This document shows, in pieces, positions 6,271 to 10,309 of a stretch of DNA of 10,309 bases. The notes under the pieces are model-generated. The model was given only the letters and a program-made list of their open reading frames with translations. It did not search any database and was not told the origin of the DNA. Origin of the DNA: Rhodoferax sp. (GTDB lineage Bacteria; Pseudomonadota; Gammaproteobacteria; Burkholderiales; Burkholderiaceae); the NCBI GenBank assembly GCA_028292075.1, contig JAQGNA010000227.1:1-10309 (forward strand), given 5' to 3'. Within the stretch, counting starts at the first letter, position 1. Each line of letters begins with the position of its first letter. The translations under genes were made by a program, and so were the position numbers.

Positions 6271-7773
6271 TCACAGCACCGGCGAGAACAGCCGCGCCGT
6301 CGCATCGCCCAGCCGTCTCAGGAACGGTAGCCGACGCATGGCCGCCACCGCTTTGGCCTCTTGCAGGTCGGCGTCGAACTGCCGGGCCAGCGGCTGGGCC
6401 AGCGCCGGCCCATAGACCACGGCGCAGACCTCGAAGTTGAGGCGGAAGCTGCGGTTGTCGAAGTTGGCGGTGCCGATGAAGGCGCAGTTGTCGTCGATCA
6501 CCATGGTCTTGGAATGCAGCATGCCGGCGCGGTACTCCCAGACCTTCACGCCCGCGGCAATCAGCTCGTCGAAATAAGACCGCGCGGCGGCGCTCACGAT
6601 GGCGGAGTCACTGCGGCGCGGCACCAGCACCCGCACGTCGAGCCCGCGCAGCGCCGCACTCGTCAGGGCCATCAGGCCAGGCTCACCGGGCACGAAGTAC
6701 GGCGTGGTGAGCCAGACCCGGCTGGTCGCCGCATTGATGGCCGCCACATGCATGCGGTGAATGCCTTCGAACGGGCTGTCGGGGCCGGAGGTGACGATCT
6801 GCACGGGGTGCTTGCCCGGTCGCATTTCGGGCAGCAGCAGCGGGCTCTCGGCCGCCAACCCGCGAGGCCGTACGCCGGTGGCATAAACCCAGTCTTCCAT
6901 GAAGGTCATCTGCAACAGCCGCACCGCGCCGCCGGCAATGCGCAGGTGCACGTCGTGGTAGGCGTCGGGGCGGGTGCGCGGGTCTTCCTCGTCGGTGATG
7001 TTGATGCCGCCGGTGAAGCCGATGCTGCCGTCGCAGACGACGATCTTGCGGTGCGTGCGGAAATTGATCACCGGCCGCAGCCGGCGGCCGAAGTGCGAGG
7101 CATGGAACAGCGCGACCTCGGCGCCCGCGGCCCGCAGTGGGTCGAGAAAACGCCGGCCCAGCCGTTTTGAGCCCATGGCGTCGACCAGCAGGCGAACGCG
7201 CACACCCTGTTGCGCCTTGTCGATCAGCAGGTCGCGCAGCGCCGTGCCGATGCGGTCGGGCTCGAAGATGTAGTACTCGAGGTGAACATGGTGGCGCGCA
7301 TTGCGGATGGCCTCGAAGATCGCGTCGAAGGCGCTGGCACCGCCGACCAGCAGGTCAACCTCGTCCGCGGTGGAAATCGGCAGGTCGCAGCTGGCGAACC
7401 CCAGCTGCGCCAGCTGCCGAAGGGTTTGCGGCGCGTCGGCCGCCGTGACGCGCAGGCGCGAAAAATCGGCCTCGCCGTACAACGCCGCCTGGGCGCGCAG
7501 CCGGCGCAGGCGTTGCTTGCGCAGGCGCTGCGGTCCGAGGAAGTAATAGACCACAAAGCCGGCGAACGGCAGCAGCGCCATCGACAGGATCCAGCCGAGC
7601 GTGGACACCGGCGCGCGCTTCTGCAGGATGATCCACACCGCCAGCACGGCGATGTAGGCGCTCCAGGTGAGCGACAGCGTCGTCACCAGGGCATCGTGCC
7701 CGCCGGGGAACCAGCGCGTCGCCCGCTCGAAGATGTCGGCCAGCCAGAGCAGCGGATGCAGGTCGGTGATCAT
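6271..7773 (-). CDS. cls: Cardiolipin synthase (phospholipase D superfamily)
   Basis: Membrane enzyme that joins phosphatidylglycerol with a second phospholipid to make cardiolipin. The 500 residues show two N-terminal membrane segments (about 32-50 and 58-79), an Arg-rich juxtamembrane stretch (83-93), and two PLD catalytic motifs: HRKIVVCD at 241-248 followed by GSIGFTGGIN, and HSKTMVID at 420-427 followed by GTANFDNRS. LEYYIFEPDRIG before the first motif and TTPYFVPGE before the second are typical of ClsA-type enzymes, as is the length. Both HxKxxxxD motifs are intact. The start at 7773 puts the membrane segments in their usual place. It begins 10 bases after the glutaminase stop, so the two are probably co-transcribed. 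It converges on the acetyltransferase gene across a 63-base gap with only a 5-base-pair hairpin (6231-6246). Confidence 0.95.
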   Translation of the reverse strand: MITDLHPLLWLADIFERATRWFPGGHDALVTTLSLTWSAYIAVLAVWIILQKRAPVSTLGWILSMALLPFAGFVVYYFLGPQRLRKQRLRRLRAQAALYGEADFSRLRVTAADAPQTLRQLAQLGFASCDLPISTADEVDLLVGGASAFDAIFEAIRNARHHVHLEYYIFEPDRIGTALRDLLIDKAQQGVRVRLLVDAMGSKRLGRRFLDPLRAAGAEVALFHASHFGRRLRPVINFRTHRKIVVCDGSIGFTGGINITDEEDPRTRPDAYHDVHLRIAGGAVRLLQMTFMEDWVYATGVRPRGLAAESPLLLPEMRPGKHPVQIVTSGPDSPFEGIHRMHVAAINAATSRVWLTTPYFVPGEPGLMALTSAALRGLDVRVLVPRRSDSAIVSAAARSYFDELIAAGVKVWEYRAGMLHSKTMVIDDNCAFIGTANFDNRSFRLNFEVCAVVYGPALAQPLARQFDADLQEAKAVAAMRRLPFLRRLGDATARLFSPVL

Positions 7774-7783
7774 GGCCAGCCGC

Positions 7784-8695
7784 TCAAAACACCGACAGCC
7801 CGGTACGGGCCGTGAACAGCTCGAGCGCCTTCATGCCGAGCAATGAATTGCCGGTGGTGTCGAGCGCTGGCGACCAGACACACAGGCTCAGGTGGTCTGG
7901 CACCACCGCCACGATGCCGCCGCCCACACCGCTCTTGCAGGGCAGGCCGATGCGGAACGCAAATTCACCGGCCGCGTCGTAGGTGCCGCAGGTCAGCATC
8001 AGCGCATTCACGCGGCGCGTCTGGCGTTCGGTCAGCAGATGATGACCGCTGTAAGGGTGAACGCCATCGCGGCAGAGGTAGCCGGTGGCGCGGGCCAGCT
8101 GCAGGCAGTTCATGCGCACCGCGCAGTGGTGGAAGTACACGTCGAGCACGCGGTCGACGTCGTTGTCGAGCTTGCCGAAGCTCTTCATGAAGTTGGCCAG
8201 CGCGACGTTCCGAAAACCGCTGGCGGCCTCGGAGGCGGCCACTTCCTCGTCGAAGATCACCGGCTCGCCGCACAGGCTCGAGAGCAGCGTGCGCATCTCG
8301 GTCTTGGCGTCGCCGTGGCTCACCAGCCGGTCGGTCACGGCGATGGCCCCCGCGTTGATGAACGGATTGCGCGGCGTGCCCTTCTCGGCTTCCAGCTGCA
8401 CCAGCGAGTTGAAGGGGTTGCCCGAAGGCTCGCGGCCGATGCGTTCCCAGAGCCTGTCGCCCATGACGCGCATGCCCATGGTCAGGGTGAACAGCTTCGA
8501 GATGCTCTGCACCGAAAACCCGACATGGCTGTCGCCGGCCGATGCCTCCCGGCCTTCGCAGGTGCGCAAGGCGATGCCGAACTGCGCTGCCGGCACACGG
8601 GCCAGCGCGGGGATGTAGTCGGCCACATGGCCGGCCAGTCCCAGTTCGGGGCGAAGCGTGTCGACGATGCCGTCGAGGATGGGTTGAAAGTTCAT
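7784..8695 (-). CDS. glsA: Glutaminase (serine-dependent beta-lactamase-like fold)
   Basis: Hydrolyses L-glutamine to glutamate and ammonia in the cytoplasm. The 303 residues match the bacterial/mitochondrial glutaminase family (about 305-310). The catalytic Ser-x-x-Lys is visible as Ser64 and Lys67 in SVQSISKLFTL; other family blocks are EKGTPRNPFINAGAIAV, the MNCLQLARATGYL region, CGTYDAAGEFAFRIGLP and CKSGVGGGIVAVVP. The start at 8695 gives the normal N-terminus (MNFQPILDGI); the frame remains open upstream to 9661, but that part is antisense to the DedA fusion gene and is not family sequence. There is no clear Shine-Dalgarno sequence before it. It is divergent from the DedA-rhodanese gene, sharing a 99-base spacer, and followed tightly by cls. 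The E. coli paralogues are named glsA and glsB; which one this corresponds to is not decided here. Confidence 0.95.
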   Translation of the reverse strand: MNFQPILDGIVDTLRPELGLAGHVADYIPALARVPAAQFGIALRTCEGREASAGDSHVGFSVQSISKLFTLTMGMRVMGDRLWERIGREPSGNPFNSLVQLEAEKGTPRNPFINAGAIAVTDRLVSHGDAKTEMRTLLSSLCGEPVIFDEEVAASEAASGFRNVALANFMKSFGKLDNDVDRVLDVYFHHCAVRMNCLQLARATGYLCRDGVHPYSGHHLLTERQTRRVNALMLTCGTYDAAGEFAFRIGLPCKSGVGGGIVAVVPDHLSLCVWSPALDTTGNSLLGMKALELFTARTGLSVF

Positions 8696-8794
8696 GGCGG
8701 CATTGTCGGGCAGGCGCGTTGGTGGACGTTCGCCCGGCGGGCACAAGCCGCGCCGACCAGGGTGGGGTCTTGGCTTATCCCTTAAAGTGCGCGG
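8696..8794. promoter_or_regulatory. Divergent intergenic region between glutaminase and DedA-rhodanese genes
   Basis: These 99 bases must contain promoters for both divergent genes unless either is read from further away. The only AT-richer patch is at 8769-8788 (TTGGCTTATCCCTTAAAG). For the rightward gene, TAAAGT at 8783-8788 matches four of six -10 bases and would place the transcript start near the GTG at 8795, but no -35 box is seen. No clear inverted repeat for a regulator was found. The promoter role is inferred from gene orientation rather than from strong motifs. Confidence 0.35.
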
Positions 8795-9784
8795 GTGACC
8801 TACCTCATCGAACTCATCGGCCAGTACGGCATTTTCCTGGTCTTCGCGTGGGTGTTGCTCGAGCAGGCCGGCATACCGGTGCCGGCCTATCCGGTGCTGC
8901 TGGTGGCGGGCTCGCTCGGGGCGACGGGGCAGCTGTCGATGCCGCTGCTGCTGGTCACGGCCGTGCTCGCCTGCCTCATTGCGGACAGCGGCTGGTACCT
9001 GGCGGGCAGCCGCTTCGGCGGGCGGGTGCTGCGGCTGATCTGCCGGCTGTCGTTGACCCCGGACAGCTGCGTGAGCCAGACCGAATCCGTGTTCGACCGC
9101 TGGGGTCCTCGGTCGTTGATCGTGGCCAAGTTCGTGCCGGGTTTTGCTTCGGTGGCCACGGCCATGGCCGGTGCGACCCATGTGCCGCGGGGCGCGTTCC
9201 TGGCCTACGACGCGGTTGGCGCGACGCTCTGGGCCGGCCTTGGCCTGGCGCTGGGCTGGCTGTTTGCACCGGCGGTGGAGACGATGCTGCTCACGCTGCA
9301 GGCCCTGGGCCGCTGGGGCCTGATGCTGCTGGCGGGTGCGGTCGCGCTCTACATCGCCAGAAAGGCATGGAACCGGCTTAATTTTCGCCATCGGCTGCGG
9401 ATGCGCCGCCTCTCCGTGCCCGAGCTTTCGACCCTGCAGCAGCAGGGCCAGCCGCTCGTGCTGGTGGACGTCCGGCCGCGCAAGCTGTGGGAGCGCGAAC
9501 GCATTCCCGGCGCTGTGTCGTTCGTGGCCGGCGAATGGCCCGCGGCTGCCGAGCATCCGCACCGCGACGCGACCATCGTCGTGTATTGCGACTGCCCGGC
9601 CGAAGCCTCGGCCGTGGTGGTCACCCGGGTGTTGCGAGAGAAGGGATTTCGCGACGTGCATCCCTTGGGCGGCGGCCTGGAGGCCTGGCGCCAGGCCGGT
9701 TACCGGGTCGAACCGGTGGCGGCATCGGAGCCCGGGAGTGCGGCACCACGCGCAATGGATGCGCCGAACCAGGCCCGCGCCTGA
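8795..9784 (+). CDS. DedA-family membrane protein fused to a C-terminal rhodanese domain
   Basis: A 329-residue inner-membrane fusion. Residues 1-195 are a DedA/SNARE-associated domain: hydrophobic segments near 10-24, 32-45, 50-70, 106-128, 140-160 and 170-188; LEQAGIPVPAYP with Glu23; Asp64 in ADSGWYLAGSRFG; and AKFVPGFASVATAMAGA in place of the R-F-x-P-G-x-R form of classical DedA proteins. After a basic linker (196-206), residues 207-305 form a rhodanese domain: LVDVRPRKLWERERIPGA, then the active-site loop YCDCPAEAS with Cys265 (expected persulfide cysteine) and Cys267, and HPLGGGLEAWRQAGY at the end. DedA proteins act in membrane homeostasis as lipid or proton-linked transporters; rhodaneses carry sulfane sulfur. 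This fusion is known in beta- and gammaproteobacteria, but its role is not established to my knowledge. The start is GTG 8795 without a clear ribosome site; the family N-terminus begins there. Confidence 0.92.
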   Translation: MTYLIELIGQYGIFLVFAWVLLEQAGIPVPAYPVLLVAGSLGATGQLSMPLLLVTAVLACLIADSGWYLAGSRFGGRVLRLICRLSLTPDSCVSQTESVFDRWGPRSLIVAKFVPGFASVATAMAGATHVPRGAFLAYDAVGATLWAGLGLALGWLFAPAVETMLLTLQALGRWGLMLLAGAVALYIARKAWNRLNFRHRLRMRRLSVPELSTLQQQGQPLVLVDVRPRKLWERERIPGAVSFVAGEWPAAAEHPHRDATIVVYCDCPAEASAVVVTRVLREKGFRDVHPLGGGLEAWRQAGYRVEPVAASEPGSAAPRAMDAPNQARA

Positions 9785-9867
9785 CGCATTGCTTCATCCT
9801 TGGGTCTTGCCGATCTCGCTGGACGTATCGACAAGGTCATCCGCCGTTGACCACCGCGGCAGCCTGC

Positions 9868-10309
9868 TCAGCGCAGCGCGTCGATGCGCGCGTCGAGCCC
9901 GGCCTGGCGGCGCAGTTCGCCGTACCAGTTGGCATAGCCCGCGTCGCTCGGATGCAGGTGGTCGCTGGCGTTCATGCGTTCAGGGTCCTGCGCGAACGGA
10001 TCGTCTTGCCGCTCGCGGTAAAGGTTCACGTAGACAGCGCCCTGCTGCTGTGCGATCTCGCGGGCCATGGCGTGCAGCGTCCGGGCGCGCCGGGTCATGA
10101 GCCAGGACGCCGGCGGGTAGAAGAAGGGCGCGTTGCCGACGTTGCCCGATGGCATCAGGACCACCGTTCCCGCACGCGCCTTGGCCCGGCGCAGCGCCAG
10201 CGCCATGTGCTCCCGCCAGGGCTCCTGCCGCGTGAAGCGCAGCACGTCGTTGGCGCCTCCCATGATGAGCACCAGGTCGTAGCGTTCGCTGCCTTCGAGC
10301 TGCCGGGCG
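9868..10309 (-). CDS. SGNH/GDSL-family hydrolase (N-terminal part outside window)
   Basis: The C-terminal part, about 146 residues, of a serine esterase or lipase-like hydrolase of the SGNH superfamily. The frame is open to the window edge; the codon for the first apparent methionine (GTG at 10272) is internal, because the preceding residues (ARQLEGSERYDLV) already fit the family strand before block III. Block III is visible as MGGAND and block V as the catalytic DHLHPSDAGY with its Asp and His. The block I nucleophile (GDS) must lie beyond the right edge. FFYPPASWLMTRRARTLHAMA lies between them, where substrate-pocket residues vary. No signal peptide can be judged. It converges on the DedA-rhodanese gene with 83 bases between them, in which I see no clear terminator. 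The substrate is unknown. Confidence 0.88.
   Translation of the reverse strand, partial: ARQLEGSERYDLVLIMGGANDVLRFTRQEPWREHMALALRRAKARAGTVVLMPSGNVGNAPFFYPPASWLMTRRARTLHAMAREIAQQQGAVYVNLYRERQDDPFAQDPERMNASDHLHPSDAGYANWYGELRRQAGLDARIDALR

Noticed and set aside
6361..7170. 269-codon plus-strand frame inside the cardiolipin synthase gene
   Set aside because: Antisense to two intact PLD motifs; the translation has no recognisable domain.
7892..8785. 297-codon plus-strand frame opposite the glutaminase gene
   Set aside because: Antisense shadow of a complete glutaminase with its catalytic Ser-x-x-Lys.
8770..8795. Possible leaderless promoter for the DedA-rhodanese gene
   Set aside because: TAAAGT at 8783-8788 is a partial -10 match with no -35 partner at the right distance; too weak to call without transcript start data.
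8696..9661. Upstream extension of the glutaminase frame to 9661
   Set aside because: The extra residues are His/Gln/Arg-rich, antisense to the DedA-rhodanese gene, and absent from the glutaminase family, whose N-terminus matches the ATG at 8695.
9785..9867. Terminator search in the convergent gap between the DedA-rhodanese and SGNH hydrolase genes
   Set aside because: No stable hairpin followed by a T-run was found on either strand.

Overview
The window is GC-rich, densely coding bacterial DNA. Protein resemblance, gene order and the high GC at third codon positions suggest a betaproteobacterium of the Burkholderiales, probably Comamonadaceae-like (an inference; no rRNA or marker gene is present). 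There is no sign of phage, transposon, CRISPR array, tRNA or rRNA. It reads as a chromosomal metabolic region, with sulfur acquisition as the main theme in the left half.

Left block (1-4419, + strand): an aliphatic sulfonate utilisation (ssu) operon in the order ssuA (5' end outside the window), ssuD, ssuC, ssuB, and a small Mop/TOBE-domain gene matching the ssuF position of the Pseudomonas ssuEADCBF operon. SsuA captures alkanesulfonates in the periplasm, SsuC and SsuB import them, and SsuD releases sulfite using FMNH2. The reductase SsuE, expected upstream, is not visible. A 247-base gap between ssuA and ssuD is unusually long for this tight operon. It holds a GC-rich hairpin and a doubtful 70-codon reading frame.

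Middle (4420-6207, + strand): a class I SAM-dependent methyltransferase of unknown substrate lies between two hairpins. It is followed by a serine O-acetyltransferase of the EpsC/CysE type, which makes O-acetylserine, the acceptor of sulfide in cysteine synthesis. Together with ssu, this puts sulfur release from sulfonates and the carbon acceptor for that sulfur within 6 kb.

Right block (6271-10309): on the - strand a glutaminase gene (8695 to 7784) runs closely into a cardiolipin synthase gene (7773 to 6271), probably as one transcript. Divergent from the glutaminase, on the + strand, is a fused DedA membrane protein plus C-terminal rhodanese domain. It faces a - strand SGNH/GDSL hydrolase whose N-terminal part is cut off by the window edge.

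No stretch over 300 bases lacks a gene. I found no convincing new system. The points most worth a second look are the ssuA-ssuD gap, the molybdate/pterin-binding-type protein in a flavin-dependent pathway, the orphan methyltransferase, and the DedA-rhodanese fusion with a Cys-x-Cys active-site loop.
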